Below are positions 8,360 to 17,245 of a stretch of 64,000 bases of DNA, piece by piece; position 1 is the first letter of the stretch, and each line of letters begins with the position of its first letter. The notes beneath the pieces were generated by a model. That model was not told the DNA's origin and searched no databases. It saw nothing but the letters and a program-made list of their open reading frames with translations. Location: contig NZ_RBID01000016.1 of assembly GCF_003633895.1 (NCBI RefSeq), positions 248,001 to 312,000 of the forward strand, written 5' to 3'. The position numbers and the translations under genes are program-made. The stretch comes from Vogesella indigofera (GTDB lineage Bacteria > Pseudomonadota > Gammaproteobacteria > Burkholderiales > Chromobacteriaceae).

Positions 8360-9324
8360 TGCGCGGCCTGGGCCTGTTGCAGCAGCGCGCAGGCGATGGC
8401 GATGTCCTGCAGCCCCATGCCGATGGAGCGGAAGAATACCGGGCGCTGGTAGTCCGGCAGCGCGCAGCGCTGGCTGACCAGATCGGCCAGATCACCGACG
8501 ATGCGGTCGCGCTGCCAGCTGCCCTGCTGGCTGGCGAGTACCATCTCGCCGGCGCTGTCCGGCGTGCTGTGCTTGTGGTCGCAGTACACGTCCATCGTGG
8601 CGAGGCTGGCCGGTGCCACCTCGTGCGCGTTGACGGCGTTGGTGCTGATCGAGGTGATCAGCGCCGGTTTGCTGAGCGTGGCCGGGTCCAGCACCGGGCT
8701 GGCCGAGGAGGTGCACAGCATGATCACGTCGGCGTTGTCGCAGGCGGCATCGACGCTGCTGCTGATTTCGATGCGCACATCCAGCGCCTGCAGTTGCTGC
8801 TGCAGTTCCGGCTTGCTGGCGAGGTCCGGCGCGTACACGCGGATGCGCTGCCAGTCGCGCAGCGGCAGCACGTGGCGCAGGTGCGCCTGGCCGAGTGCGC
8901 CGCAGCCGATCAGCGTCAGCTGGCGGCTGTCTTGCCGCGCCAGCAGGTCGATGGCCAGCGCGCTGGTGCCGGCGGTGCGTTCCACCGTCAGCAGGCCGGA
9001 ATCGCAGAACAGCAGCGGCTGGCCGGTTTGCATCGACATCAGGCTGGTCCAGGCGCTGATCACCGGGCGGCCGTCGGTGACGATATAGGGCGACAGCTTG
9101 GCGCCGAACACGCCGGCATCGGCCAGCACGCCCTGATAGGTGATGACGTCGCCGGCGCCTTGCGGGAACAGGGTCAGCGTCTGCGCCGGCTGCACCGCGC
9201 GCTGCTGCGCCAGTGCCTGGAACAGCGCGCTCAGTGCGGCGCGCACCGGCAGCGTCGGCAGGTAGTCGCGCACCTGTTGCTGGGTGAGGAGCAGGGGGGC
9301 GGCGTGGTGGTCGATGTGGTTCAT
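8356..9324 (-). CDS. Ornithine cyclodeaminase / mu-crystallin family enzyme
   Basis: A 322-aa protein, normal for the family, with NAD(P)-binding motif LIGCGALGQAHLRH (about 136) and N-terminal segments typical of the group (MSMQTGQPLLFCDSGLLTVERTAGTSA, split by short loops). Members include ornithine cyclodeaminase, pyrroline-2-carboxylate and ketimine reductases, and DauB, which reduces iminoarginine in the Pseudomonas D-arginine route. The gene overlaps the following regulator gene by 4 bp, and a DadA-type dehydrogenase is encoded divergently nearby. By analogy I infer reduction of an imino acid made by that dehydrogenase. True ornithine cyclodeaminase activity remains an alternative. Confidence 0.82.
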   Translation of the reverse strand: MNHIDHHAAPLLLTQQQVRDYLPTLPVRAALSALFQALAQQRAVQPAQTLTLFPQGAGDVITYQGVLADAGVFGAKLSPYIVTDGRPVISAWTSLMSMQTGQPLLFCDSGLLTVERTAGTSALAIDLLARQDSRQLTLIGCGALGQAHLRHVLPLRDWQRIRVYAPDLASKPELQQQLQALDVRIEISSSVDAACDNADVIMLCTSSASPVLDPATLSKPALITSISTNAVNAHEVAPASLATMDVYCDHKHSTPDSAGEMVLASQQGSWQRDRIVGDLADLVSQRCALPDYQRPVFFRSIGMGLQDIAIACALLQQAQAAQ

Positions 9325-9402
9325 GTTGGACTCTCGTATTGGTGTGGTCGGGCGCGGCCGGGTGGTAGACCGCGGCGGGCAGGCTTGTTTGTTGTATTAA
9401 AT

Positions 9403-9425
9403 TCCATTGTGGAAAAAAAGTCTAC
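9403..9425. promoter_or_regulatory. Candidate operator, proximal copy
   Basis: The palindrome TCCATTGTGGA is followed by an A-run and GTCTA. The same arrangement recurs exactly 200 bp away at 9603. Both lie in the AT-rich 427-bp spacer between the divergent gene starts at 9324 and 9752. Apart from these sites and likely promoters, I see no gene in the spacer. A binding site of the adjacent YheO-type regulator is inferred. Confidence 0.5.
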
Positions 9426-9602
9426 AAATTGTGCGATTACCAATTCCACAGGGTTTTGCGTATGTTTTTTGATGTTGATTTGACGTCAAGTTATTGTTAT
9501 TTAAGTAATAAGTTGCAATTTGCGACATGGTTTTGTCATGATGAGATCGGCTTTGATTGCCGTGTCTGGCGGGTGGCGGCCAGATTTTTTATAAATTAAT
9601 TG

Positions 9603-9625
9603 TCCAAAGTGGAAAAAATGTCTAT
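9603..9625. promoter_or_regulatory. Candidate operator, distal copy
   Basis: The palindrome TCCAAAGTGGA, then AAAAATGTCTA, repeats the 9403 site with the same internal spacing. It lies about 130 bp before the start of the binding-protein gene. Confidence 0.5.
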
Positions 9626-9751
9626 CTTGTGACCGAGCCAAAGCAAGACGTGAACGCAGCCCTGCCGGCTGCCAAACCACGCAGGCGCCATGGCCTGGCC
9701 AGGCGCAACGGGACGGGACGTTACCCGCTACAGGAACAAAGGAGACATTTC

Positions 9752-10531
9752 ATGATCAGCAAACGCGTTCGCAATGCCGTTTTCCCTCTGCTGGCCTGCC
9801 TCGCCGGTACCGCCATGGCGCAGGGTGCGCCGCTGCGCATGGGGCTGGAACCGTTCTACCCGCCGTTCGAGAGCAAGCAGGCCGACGGCCAGCTGGTCGG
9901 CTTCGACATCGATGTCGGCAAGGCGATCTGCGAGCGCATGGCCGCCAAGTGCAGCTGGGTGGAAACCTCGTTCGAGGGCCTGATCCCCGGCCTGAAAGCG
10001 AAGAAATTCGACGCCATCAACTCGGCGATGAACATCACCGCCAAGCGCCGCGAGTCGATCGACTTCACCGCCCCGATCTACATCGTGCCGATCCAGATGG
10101 TGGCGCGTCGCGACAGCAAGCTGACGCCGACCGTGGCCAGCCTGAAAGGCAAGACCGTCGGCGTGTTGCAGGGCGCCACCCAGGAAGACTTCGTGCGCAA
10201 GCACTGGGAGAAACACGGTGTGAAGGTGGTGGCCTACCGCGACCAGGCGCAGATTTTCCTTGATCTGGCCGCCGGCCGGCTGGATGCCGGGGTGCAGGAA
10301 GCGCAGACTGCGATGGAAGGCTTCCTCAGCAAGCCGCAGGGCAAGGACTTTGACTTTGCCGGCGGCGTGATCAGTGATTTCGCCACCCTCGGCGAGGGCA
10401 CCGGCATGGGTGTACGCAAGGGCGACCCGCGCAAGGCCGAGCTGGACAAGGCGATTGCCAGCCTGAAGCAGGATGGCACCCTCAGCAAGCTGTCGCACAA
10501 GTACTTCCACCGCGACATTATCGCCAAGTAA
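9752..10531 (+). CDS. Periplasmic amino-acid-binding protein of an ABC importer
   Basis: A 259-aa protein. The start ATG 9752 is preceded by a strong AAAGGAGA. A signal peptide ends A-M-A before QGAPLRMG. The fold is that of family 3 solute-binding proteins (HisJ/ArtJ/LAO type): LRMGLEPFYPPFESK, GFDIDVGKAICERMAAKC, FDAINSAMNITAKRRESIDF. Those relatives bind arginine, lysine, ornithine or histidine. No permease or ATPase gene is adjacent, so it must feed a transporter encoded elsewhere. With the DadA-type dehydrogenase that follows and the divergent imino-acid enzyme and regulator, it forms a plausible uptake-and-oxidation locus for a basic amino acid, perhaps the D form. Confidence 0.88.
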   Translation: MISKRVRNAVFPLLACLAGTAMAQGAPLRMGLEPFYPPFESKQADGQLVGFDIDVGKAICERMAAKCSWVETSFEGLIPGLKAKKFDAINSAMNITAKRRESIDFTAPIYIVPIQMVARRDSKLTPTVASLKGKTVGVLQGATQEDFVRKHWEKHGVKVVAYRDQAQIFLDLAAGRLDAGVQEAQTAMEGFLSKPQGKDFDFAGGVISDFATLGEGTGMGVRKGDPRKAELDKAIASLKQDGTLSKLSHKYFHRDIIAK

Positions 10532-10538
10532 GCGGCGT

Positions 10539-10571
10539 GCAAGGTTGGCCGCAGGCTGCGGCCAACCTTGC
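10539..10571. terminator. Paired uptake-like repeats forming a hairpin
   Basis: Stem GCAAGGTTGGCCGCA with TGCGGCCAACCTTGC and a 3-base loop, 8 bp after the binding-protein stop. There is no U-run. It may attenuate rather than stop transcription into the dehydrogenase gene 64 bp further on. Confidence 0.6.
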
Positions 10572-10635
10572 AGATTCCGTTGCCATGGCCACTGGCCGCA
10601 GCGCCCATGGCAACTGCATCTGAAAGAAGCAAAAC

Positions 10636-11877
10636 ATGGATTTCGACATCATCGTCCTCGGCGCCGGCATGATCGGCGTCTCCAGCGCCATCGCCCTGCA
10701 ACAGCGCGGCCTGCGCGTGGCGCTGCTGGACCGCCGCGCCCCCGGCGAGGAAACCAGCCACGGCAACGCCGGCCTGCTGGAACGCGCCGCCGTGGTGCCG
10801 TATGGCTTCCCGCGTGACCTCGCCAGCGTGCTGCGCATCGGTCGCAACCGCTCCACCGACGTGCGCTACCAGCCGTCCAGCCTGCTGCAGAGCACGCCGT
10901 GGCTGTGGCGCTACTTCCGCGCCTCCGCGCCGCATCGCCTCGCCGCCGCCGCGCGCGACATGCTGCCGCTGATCAGCCGCAGCCTGGACGAACACGCCAC
11001 GCTGATCGCCGCGGCCAACCTGCAGCAACTGTGCAGCGACGACGGCCTGTACGAGGCCTACCGCAGCGAGGCGGGCTTTGCCGCCGAGGCCGCCAACGCC
11101 CGCCGCATCGCCGCCGAACACGGCCTGCAGCTGCAGATCCTGGACGCCGCCGCACTGCGCGCCGCCGAGCCGGGCTTGGGCGAAGGCTTTGCCGGCGCGG
11201 TGCACTGGCGCGACCCGCAGCGCATCAGCGATCCGGGTGCGCTGACCCGCGGCTATGCCCGCTATTTCGAAAGCCTGGGCGGGGTGCTGTTGCAGCAGGA
11301 AGCCACGTCGCTGGTCCCGGATGGCAGCGGCTGGCAGATCGGCACCAAACAAGGCACGCTGCGCACGGCGCAGGTGGTCGTCGCCATGGGGCCGTGGTCC
11401 GACGACATGTTCCAGCCGCTGGGCTACCGCATTCCGCTGCAGACCAAGCGCGGCTACCACATGCACTACCAGCCGCTGGGGCCGGGGCTGAGCTACACCG
11501 TGGCCGACGTGGAAGGCGGCTTCGTGGTGTCGCCGATGCAGCGCGGCCTGCGCATCGCCACCGGTGTGGAACTGGCGCGACGCGATGCCGCGCCCAACTA
11601 CGCGCAGCTGGAGCAGGCCGAGGTGCTGGCGCGCGGACTGTTTCCGCTGGGTGAGCGGCTGGACGCCACGCCGTGGCTGGGCAGCCGCCCGTGCCTGCCG
11701 GACATGCGCCCGGCGCTGGGCGCCGCACCACGTCATCGCGGGTTGTGGTTCAACTTCGGCCACGCCCACCACGGTCTGACGCTGGGGCCGGTATGCGGCC
11801 AACTGCTGGCGCAGGTGATCTGCAACGAGACGCCGTTTACCGACCCGGCACCGTATGCGCCGGCGCGCTTTTTGTAA
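10636..11877 (+). CDS. FAD-dependent D-amino-acid dehydrogenase-like protein (DAO/DadA family)
   Basis: A 413-aa protein with an N-terminal dinucleotide-binding motif ([19 protein letters not shown], about 6-24) and DadA-like segments: [17 protein letters not shown], a mid-chain substrate-domain region, and the C-terminal FAD segment [16 protein letters not shown]. DadA-type enzymes strip hydrogen from D-amino acids to give imino acids, passing electrons to the respiratory chain. It follows the basic-amino-acid-binding protein on the same strand with a hairpin between. The locus resembles dauBAR, so D-arginine or D-lysine is a reasonable guess; hydroxyproline or sarcosine-type substrates are not excluded. 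A GCGGCCAACC repeat lies inside (11011). Confidence 0.85.
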   Translation: MDFDIIVLGAGMIGVSSAIALQQRGLRVALLDRRAPGEETSHGNAGLLERAAVVPYGFPRDLASVLRIGRNRSTDVRYQPSSLLQSTPWLWRYFRASAPHRLAAAARDMLPLISRSLDEHATLIAAANLQQLCSDDGLYEAYRSEAGFAAEAANARRIAAEHGLQLQILDAAALRAAEPGLGEGFAGAVHWRDPQRISDPGALTRGYARYFESLGGVLLQQEATSLVPDGSGWQIGTKQGTLRTAQVVVAMGPWSDDMFQPLGYRIPLQTKRGYHMHYQPLGPGLSYTVADVEGGFVVSPMQRGLRIATGVELARRDAAPNYAQLEQAEVLARGLFPLGERLDATPWLGSRPCLPDMRPALGAAPRHRGLWFNFGHAHHGLTLGPVCGQLLAQVICNETPFTDPAPYAPARFL

Positions 11878-11893
11878 CCGTCACCGGATGCGC

Positions 11894-11931
11894 AATGACA
11901 AAGCCCGCCAATCATGGCGGGCTTTGTCATT
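11894..11931. terminator. Strong bidirectional terminator hairpin
   Basis: A 16-bp perfect stem (AATGACAAAGCCCGCC with its complement) with a 6-base loop, 16 bp past the dehydrogenase stop and before the convergent sdaA gene. Confidence 0.8.
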
Positions 11932-11967
11932 GCGGCCAACCTTGCACAAGGTTGGCCGCAGATTTTT
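11931..11967. terminator. Second hairpin from paired uptake-like repeats
   Basis: TGCGGCCAACCTTG and CAAGGTTGGCCGCA face each other across 2 bases and are followed on the plus strand by GATTTTTT. It directly adjoins the hairpin at 11894, giving two tandem hairpins between convergent genes. Confidence 0.7.
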
Positions 11968-11979
11968 TGACAGGCGGGC

Positions 11980-13380
11980 TCAGCACTCGACGATGTTGAC
12001 CGGTACCTCGATCACGTTGATCGCCAGCCCGCCGCGTGCGGTTTCCTTGTACTTGGTGCTCATGTCGCGGCCGGTGTCGCGCATGGTCTTGATCACCCGG
12101 TCCAGCGACACGAAGTGCTGGCCGTCGCCGCGCAGCGACATGCGCGCCGCGTTGATGGCCTTGATCGACGCCATCGCGTTGCGCTCGATGCACGGCACCT
12201 GCACCAGGCCGCCGACCGGGTCGCAGGTCAGGCCCAGGTTGTGTTCCATGCCGATCTCGGCGGCGTTTTCCACCTGCTCCGGCGTGCCGCCCAGCACTTC
12301 GGCCAGGCCGCCGGCCGCCATCGAACAGGCGGAGCCGACTTCGCCCTGGCAGCCGACTTCGGCGCCGGAAATGGAGGCGTTGAGCTTGAACAGGATGCCG
12401 ATAGCGCCGGCGGTGAGCAGGAAGCGCACGATGCCGTCGTCGCTGGCGCCGGGAATGAAACGTGCGTAGTAGTGCAGTACCGCCGGGATGATGCCTGCGG
12501 CGCCGTTGGTCGGCGCGGTCACCACGCGGCCACCGGCGGCGTTTTCCTCGTTCACCGCCAGCGCGTACAGGTTGACCCAGTCCAGCACCGTCAGCGGGTC
12601 GCGCAGTGCCGCTTCCGGTGACGACAGCAGCTTGCGGTGCATGTCGGCGGCGCGGCGCTTGACCTTCATGCCGCCGGGCAGGATGCCTTCGCGTTCGCAG
12701 CCGCGCTTCACGCAGGCCTGCATCACGTGCCAGATGTTGAGCAGGCCGCTGCGGATCTCGTCCTCGCTGCGCCACGCCAGCTCGTTCTCCAGCATGATCT
12801 GGCTGATGCTCTTGCCGTGGCGCTGGCACAGCGCCAGCAGCTCGGCGCCGCTCTTGAACGGGTGCTTCAGCTCGGTGACGCCCGGTGGCACGAAGCCGGC
12901 GTCGATCGCCGCCTCGTCGACCACGAAGCCGCCGCCGACCGAGTAGTAAGCACGCTTGGACAGGCTGCTGCCGTCGGCGGCAAACGCCTCGAAGATCATG
13001 CCGTTAGGGTGATAGGGCAGCGCCTTGCGCTTGTGCAGGATCAGGTGTTCGGCTTCGATGAAGTCGATCTCGTGCGTGCCCAGGAGCGCGATGCGCTTGT
13101 TGTTGCGGATGGCGGCCAGCATGCCGTCGACGGCATCGGTGTCGACCAGATCCGGGTATTCGCCCTGCAGCCCGAGCAGCACCGCCACATCGCTGCCGTG
13201 GCCTTTGCCGGTGGCACCGAGAGAACCGAACATTTCGGACTTGACCGCGGCGGTCTGCGTCAGCAGGCCGTCCTTTTCCAGCCGGGCGACGAATTGCCGC
13301 GCCGCGCGCATCGGGCCGACGGTGTGGGAGCTGGACGGGCCGATGCCGATCTTGAACAAATCAAAAACACTGATTGCCAT
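11980..13380 (-). CDS. sdaA: L-serine ammonia-lyase (single-chain, iron-sulfur)
   Basis: A 466-aa protein matching single-polypeptide bacterial serine deaminase. It converts L-serine to pyruvate and ammonia with a [4Fe-4S] cluster in the cytosol. The N-terminal domain starts [20 protein letters not shown] with the [11 protein letters not shown] motif (16-26). The C-terminal catalytic domain holds [34 protein letters not shown] and [18 protein letters not shown], with the cluster cysteines. The start ATG at 13380 is preceded by a reasonable ribosome site. It lies beside glyA, though a MITE-like element separates the two, so serine-glycine metabolism is grouped here. There is no sign of damage. 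Confidence 0.95.
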   Translation of the reverse strand: MAISVFDLFKIGIGPSSSHTVGPMRAARQFVARLEKDGLLTQTAAVKSEMFGSLGATGKGHGSDVAVLLGLQGEYPDLVDTDAVDGMLAAIRNNKRIALLGTHEIDFIEAEHLILHKRKALPYHPNGMIFEAFAADGSSLSKRAYYSVGGGFVVDEAAIDAGFVPPGVTELKHPFKSGAELLALCQRHGKSISQIMLENELAWRSEDEIRSGLLNIWHVMQACVKRGCEREGILPGGMKVKRRAADMHRKLLSSPEAALRDPLTVLDWVNLYALAVNEENAAGGRVVTAPTNGAAGIIPAVLHYYARFIPGASDDGIVRFLLTAGAIGILFKLNASISGAEVGCQGEVGSACSMAAGGLAEVLGGTPEQVENAAEIGMEHNLGLTCDPVGGLVQVPCIERNAMASIKAINAARMSLRGDGQHFVSLDRVIKTMRDTGRDMSTKYKETARGGLAINVIEVPVNIVEC

Positions 13381-13468
13381 GTTGCTTCTCTTGAGGTGGT
13401 GCCTGCGGCGCAGGGCTAGTTTTCATTATAGTCGGGCGCCATCCGCTGGACGGCGCCCGCTGCTGCTT

Positions 13469-13609
13469 GAACCTGTGCACGATCTGCTGCGCTTCGGCGA
13501 TACCGCGTTGAAAACGGCTTCGGAATGCTCATTGACCTGATGTCAACTCCGCTTCCTCAGCCGTTTTCGCCTTGTCTCGCTCTAGCTCGCGAGATCGTGC
13601 ACCACGTTC
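13469..13609 (+). mobile_element. MITE-like element, copy 2 (141 bp)
   Basis: It begins GAACCTGTGCACGATC and ends GATCGTGCACCACGTTC, with the family's CTGCTGCG end, internal hairpin arms (AAAACGGCTTCGGAATGC with GCTTCCTCAGCCGTTTT) and CTCTAGCTCGCGAG. The right flank TTA (13610-13612) is the complement of the glyA TAA stop codon. The left flank reads CTT, consistent with a TTA that has lost its A. Confidence 0.8.
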
Positions 13610-14863
13610 TTAGCGGTAAACCGGGAAGGCGGCGCACAGCTCCGCCACCTGGCGTTTCACGCGGGCGGCGACATCGGCGTTGTCGATGTCGTCGAGGATG
13701 TCACACACCCAGTGCGCCACCTGGCCGGCTTCCGCTTCCTTGAAGCCGCGGCTGGTGATGGCCGGGCTGCCGATGCGGATGCCGCTGGTGACGAACGGGC
13801 TTTGCGGGTCGTTCGGTACCGCGTTCTTGTTGACGGTGATGCAGGCGGCACCCAGTGCGGCGTCGGCGGCCTTGCCGGTGAGGCCCTTGTCGATCAGGCT
13901 CAACAGGAACAGGTGGTCATCGGTCTTGCCGGATACCACGGTGTAGCCGCGCTGCTGGAACACCGCCACCATGGCGCGGGCGTTGGCCAGTACCTGTTTC
14001 TGGTAGTCGACGAATTCCGGCTGCAGCGCCTCGAGGAAGGCCACCGCCTTGGCGGCGATCACGTGCATCAGCGGGCCGCCCTGGATGCCGGGGAAGACCA
14101 GCGACTGCAGTTTCTTTTCCAGCTCCGGGTTGGATGCAGCAAGGATCAGGCCGCCGCGCGGGCCGCGCAGCGTCTTGTGGGTGGTGGTGGTCACCACGTG
14201 CGCGTGCGGAATCGGGTTCGGGTACAGGCCGGCGGCCACCAGGCCGGCAACGTGCGCCATGTCGACAAAGAAATACGCGCCGACGCTGTCGGCGATCTGG
14301 CGCATGCGCGCCCAGTCCACGATCAGCGAATAGGCGGAGAAGCCGGCGACCAGCATCTTCGGCCGGTGTTCTGCGGCCAACCTTTGCACTTCGTCGTAGT
14401 CGATCTCGCCGGTGTCCACGTTGATGCCGTACTGCACCGCGTTGTAGATCTTGCCGGAGAAGTTGACCTTGGCGCCGTGGGTGAGGTGGCCGCCGTGCGC
14501 CAGGCTCATGCCCAGCACGGTGTCACCCGGCTGCAGCAGCGCCATGTACACCGCGGCGTTGGCCTGGCTGCCGGAGTGCGGCTGCACGTTGGCGTAGTCG
14601 GCGCCGAACAGTTGCTTGGCGCGGTCGATGGCCAGCTGCTCGGCGACATCGACGTGCTCGCAGCCGCCGTAGTAGCGCTTGCCGGGGTAGCCCTCGGCGT
14701 ACTTGTTGGTCAGCTGGCTGCCCTGCGCCTGCATCACGCGCGGGCTGGTGTAGTTCTCGGAGGCGATCAGCTCGATGTGGTCTTCCTGACGTTGTGCCTC
14801 GGCCTGCATCGCGGCCCACAGTGCGTCGTCGAAACCGGCAATCTCCATCTCTTTGGTAAACAT
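13610..14863 (-). CDS. glyA: Serine hydroxymethyltransferase
   Basis: A 417-aa protein, the normal bacterial length. The start is ATG 14863 ([16 protein letters not shown]), with AAGGAA upstream; the frame extends further upstream but into non-coding leader. It interconverts serine and glycine, charging tetrahydrofolate with a one-carbon unit. The PLP lysine lies in [16 protein letters not shown] (about 230). Other landmarks are [32 protein letters not shown] (in shorter blocks) and [14 protein letters not shown]. The gene is preceded by a tandem glycine riboswitch, so it should respond to glycine level. Its stop codon forms one flank of MITE copy 2. One GCGGCCAACC repeat lies inside (14372) and one in the leader. 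Confidence 0.96.
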   Translation of the reverse strand: MFTKEMEIAGFDDALWAAMQAEAQRQEDHIELIASENYTSPRVMQAQGSQLTNKYAEGYPGKRYYGGCEHVDVAEQLAIDRAKQLFGADYANVQPHSGSQANAAVYMALLQPGDTVLGMSLAHGGHLTHGAKVNFSGKIYNAVQYGINVDTGEIDYDEVQRLAAEHRPKMLVAGFSAYSLIVDWARMRQIADSVGAYFFVDMAHVAGLVAAGLYPNPIPHAHVVTTTTHKTLRGPRGGLILAASNPELEKKLQSLVFPGIQGGPLMHVIAAKAVAFLEALQPEFVDYQKQVLANARAMVAVFQQRGYTVVSGKTDDHLFLLSLIDKGLTGKAADAALGAACITVNKNAVPNDPQSPFVTSGIRIGSPAITSRGFKEAEAGQVAHWVCDILDDIDNADVAARVKRQVAELCAAFPVYR

Positions 14864-14894
14864 CGTGCATTCCTTTTTCTTGGCGCGAACGGCA

Positions 14895-14907
14895 AAGGTT
14901 GGCCGCA
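14895..14907 (+). repeat. Single uptake-like repeat in the glyA leader
   Basis: AAGGTTGGCCGCA lies between the riboswitch and the glyA start, unpaired. Confidence 0.8.
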
Positions 14908-15008
14908 ACCGCGCTGGTAGTGGCGGCAGGGTCGGGCAGGGCGTTGACGCATGGATGTGCGGCGTAAAGGACAATGGCGCCCGCCCGGCGTCTGCCGGAC
15001 GATGCCCC

Positions 15009-15195
15009 CTCTGTCCCTTTGCCTGAGAGATTGCGGCGCACGGTGTACCCACCGGGCCATGCTTCCTTCGGCGAGATCCGGCCTTGCGGCTGATCTACTC
15101 TCCAGAGTGCCAGACGTCGCTGCAGTTCTTTTGCCTGAGAGTTTCCGGGGCGATTCCCCTTCGGCGCTGTCAGCGAATGACAGTCTCTCCTGCAG
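15009..15195 (-). promoter_or_regulatory. Tandem glycine riboswitch upstream of glyA
   Basis: Read on the minus strand there are two aptamer-like modules. The first runs from GGAGAGACTG (near 15190) through GCGCCGAAGGGG to ACTCTCAGGCAAAAGAAC (near 15121). The second runs from CTGGAGAGTAGATC (near 15110) through GCCGAAGGAAG to CTCTCAGGCAAAGGGACAG (near 15009). The paired hallmarks GGAGAG...GCCGAAGG...CTCTCAGGCAAA, twice in tandem with a short linker, are diagnostic of the cooperative gcvT-type glycine riboswitch. It ends about 145 bases before the glyA start. Whether it turns glyA on or off is not evident; no clear overlapping terminator was seen. Confidence 0.9.
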
Positions 15196-15278
15196 CGGCT
15201 TGATTGGCTGGTCGCAATCTAGTGAAGCGGCGCGCGGCTGTCAACGCATCGACGACAGTATTCAATGTGCTGTTGCAA

Positions 15279-15335
15279 CAAAAAACCCTGCCGCAAACGC
15301 GCCAATCCAGTCGGATCGGGCGTTCGGCAGGGTTT
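15279..15335 (-). terminator. Rho-independent terminator of the NAD(P)-binding protein gene
   Basis: A long hairpin with outer stem AAACCCTGCCG/CGGCAGGGTTT plus inner paired AACGC-type arms, followed by six Us on the minus strand. It lies about 50 bp beyond the gene's stop. Confidence 0.75.
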
Positions 15336-15383
15336 GCACTGCAAAACCGTATGCTTATATAAGGTGCGCTATCGCGGCGTGAA

Positions 15384-16028
15384 TCAGACGCTGGCGACGG
15401 TAAAGCGCTGGCGGTGGTGTTGCGGCTGCAGCGCTTCGTCCACTACCGCCACGGCGAGGTCGGCGTCGCTGATGCCGGCCGGTGCTTCGCCTGCCATCAG
15501 CAGCTCGTTACCGCCGAGACGGTACTGGCCGCTGCGCGCGCCCGGTGCCAGCAGTGCCGGCGGCGACACGAACACCCAGTCCAGCTGTGTTTCCTGTTGC
15601 AGCAGGTTCAGCGCCTGGCGCGCGCCCTCGGCACCTTCCTTGTACTCCGCCGGGAAGTGCGGGGTGTCGATCAGCTGCAGGCCGGGGGCGACGAACAGGC
15701 TGCCGGCGCCACCGATCTCGATGAAGCGCGGCACACCGGCGGTCTTGACCCCGGCGACGATGGCCTGGTGGCCGGCGAGGAACAGCGCGCGGATGTCGGC
15801 CTTGTCCCAGCCGGGGTTGAAGGCGCTGATCACCACGTCGTGGCCGGCCACGGCACGGGCCACCGCGTCGGCGTCGTAGGCATCGGCGGCCACCACCTCA
15901 AGGTTGGCCGCAGCGCCGATGCGCTCGGGACGGCTGGCGATAGCGGTAACGGCGACATTGCGCGACAGCAGTTCTTTCAGGATGGCCGAGCCGACAAAGC
16001 CGCTGGCGCCGATCAGTGCGATTTTCAT
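15384..16028 (-). CDS. NAD(P)-binding atypical short-chain reductase (NmrA/YwnB-like)
   Basis: A 214-aa protein. The start is ATG 16028 (MKIALIGASGFVGSAILKEL), with AAGGAG at good spacing. The Rossmann motif GASGFVGS is at 7-14 and a conserved FIEIGGAGSL follows in the middle. Family members include NADPH-flavin/biliverdin reductase-like proteins and redox sensors; the reaction here is unknown. It is divergent from a LysR gene 109 bp away, which suggests control by that regulator. One AAGGTTGGCCGCAG repeat lies inside (15900). Confidence 0.82.
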   Translation of the reverse strand: MKIALIGASGFVGSAILKELLSRNVAVTAIASRPERIGAAANLEVVAADAYDADAVARAVAGHDVVISAFNPGWDKADIRALFLAGHQAIVAGVKTAGVPRFIEIGGAGSLFVAPGLQLIDTPHFPAEYKEGAEGARQALNLLQQETQLDWVFVSPPALLAPGARSGQYRLGGNELLMAGEAPAGISDADLAVAVVDEALQPQHHRQRFTVASV

Positions 16029-16137
16029 GAGTGCTCCTTGCTGCCCGCTGACGGGCGGTGATTGATGAGGGCAGTGTAATTGCCGGTTCACATTCCGATA
16101 ATCCGTCGTAAAATTGATTGATTGTTAAGTTGAAATA

Positions 16138-17040
16138 ATGAATATGGACGAATTGCGCAGCATGGCGGTGTTTGCCCGGGTGATCGAGAAAGGCTCGATG
16201 AACGCGGCGGCGCAGAGCCTCGGCATCACGCCGTCGGCGGTCAGCCAGCATCTGCGGCGGCTGGAGCAACGCCATGGCGTCACCTTGCTACAGCGCACCA
16301 CGCGCAAGCTGACGCTGACCGAGGCCGGGCAGCTGTTCTACCAGGGCTGCGCCGCGATGCTGGCGGCGGCGCGGCAGGCGGAGCAGCAGCTGTCGGCGCT
16401 GCGCGATGCGCCGGTGGGCGAGCTGCGCATCTCCGCCCCCAGCGGCCTGGCCGGCGGCGTGCTCAGCAGTGCGCTGGCACCGCTGTTGGCGGCCAACCCC
16501 GGCCTCAGCCTGCGGCTGTTCTTTCACGACGAGATGGTGGACCTGCTGGAGTTGCAGATCGATCTCGCGATCCGGGCCGGCAAGCTGAAGGATTCGTCGC
16601 TGGTGGCGCGCCATCTGGCCGACTGGCACTTTGTCATTTGTGCGTCGCCGGTCTATGTTGCAAAGCATGGCCTGCCGCAAACACCGGCCGAGCTGTTGCA
16701 ACACGACTGGGTCGGGGTGGCCGCGCACGAAGGCCTGAGCCGCTTGCAGTTGACGCGCGGGGCAGAAACGGTGACTTTATCGATGCCGCCGCGTATCAGC
16801 AGCAACAATATCCTGTCGGCGCGTGCCTTTGTGCTGGAAGGCCTGGGTCTGTCCTTGCAGCCGGAGCCGGAAGTGCGCAAGGAGCTGGCCGCAGGTTTGC
16901 TGCAGCCGGTGCTGAGCGAGTGGAGCCTGCCGGAGTTGCCGTTGTGGATGGTGACGCCGCGGCGCGAGGGGCAACCTGCAAAAGTGCGACATGCAATGTC
17001 GGCATTGCAGGCGGCCTTGGGTGGTGAACGCCGTCTTTGA
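16138..17040 (+). CDS. LysR-family regulator (divergent from NAD(P)-binding protein)
   Basis: A 300-aa protein. The N-terminal winged HTH runs MDELRSMAVFARVIEKGSMN, then AAAQSLGITPSAVSQHLRRLE, and a substrate-binding-like effector domain follows to the end. Length and layout are normal for LysR. Its gene is head-to-head with the NAD(P)-binding protein, the usual arrangement of a LysR regulator and its target. An AT-rich stretch with TTGATTGATTGTTAAG lies just before the start. The ligand is unknown. Confidence 0.88.
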   Translation: MNMDELRSMAVFARVIEKGSMNAAAQSLGITPSAVSQHLRRLEQRHGVTLLQRTTRKLTLTEAGQLFYQGCAAMLAAARQAEQQLSALRDAPVGELRISAPSGLAGGVLSSALAPLLAANPGLSLRLFFHDEMVDLLELQIDLAIRAGKLKDSSLVARHLADWHFVICASPVYVAKHGLPQTPAELLQHDWVGVAAHEGLSRLQLTRGAETVTLSMPPRISSNNILSARAFVLEGLGLSLQPEPEVRKELAAGLLQPVLSEWSLPELPLWMVTPRREGQPAKVRHAMSALQAALGGERRL

Positions 17041-17245
17041 CATTGGCAAGGGCGGTTTGTTGCCGAATTTTTGCAGTATTGTTGTATAAAAATGCGGTGT
17101 AATAGGGATTGTACGCAGAATACAAAATTCCGTTGTTAACGAAATGCCATGAAATGGCTTTGTGAATATAAACAAATAACCATAGGTGTGCTTAGTAGTA
17201 CTATGCCGCACCATAACTTACAAAATTCAGTGGGGAATACACATC

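Noticed and set aside
10234-11802. A 522-codon frame antisense to the DadA-type gene
   Set aside because: Shadow frame; it runs across two real genes and an intergenic hairpin.
17041-17245. Possible sigma-28 promoter before chemoreceptor 1
   Set aside because: The AT-rich stretch has no convincing TAAA-N15-GCCGATAA match.
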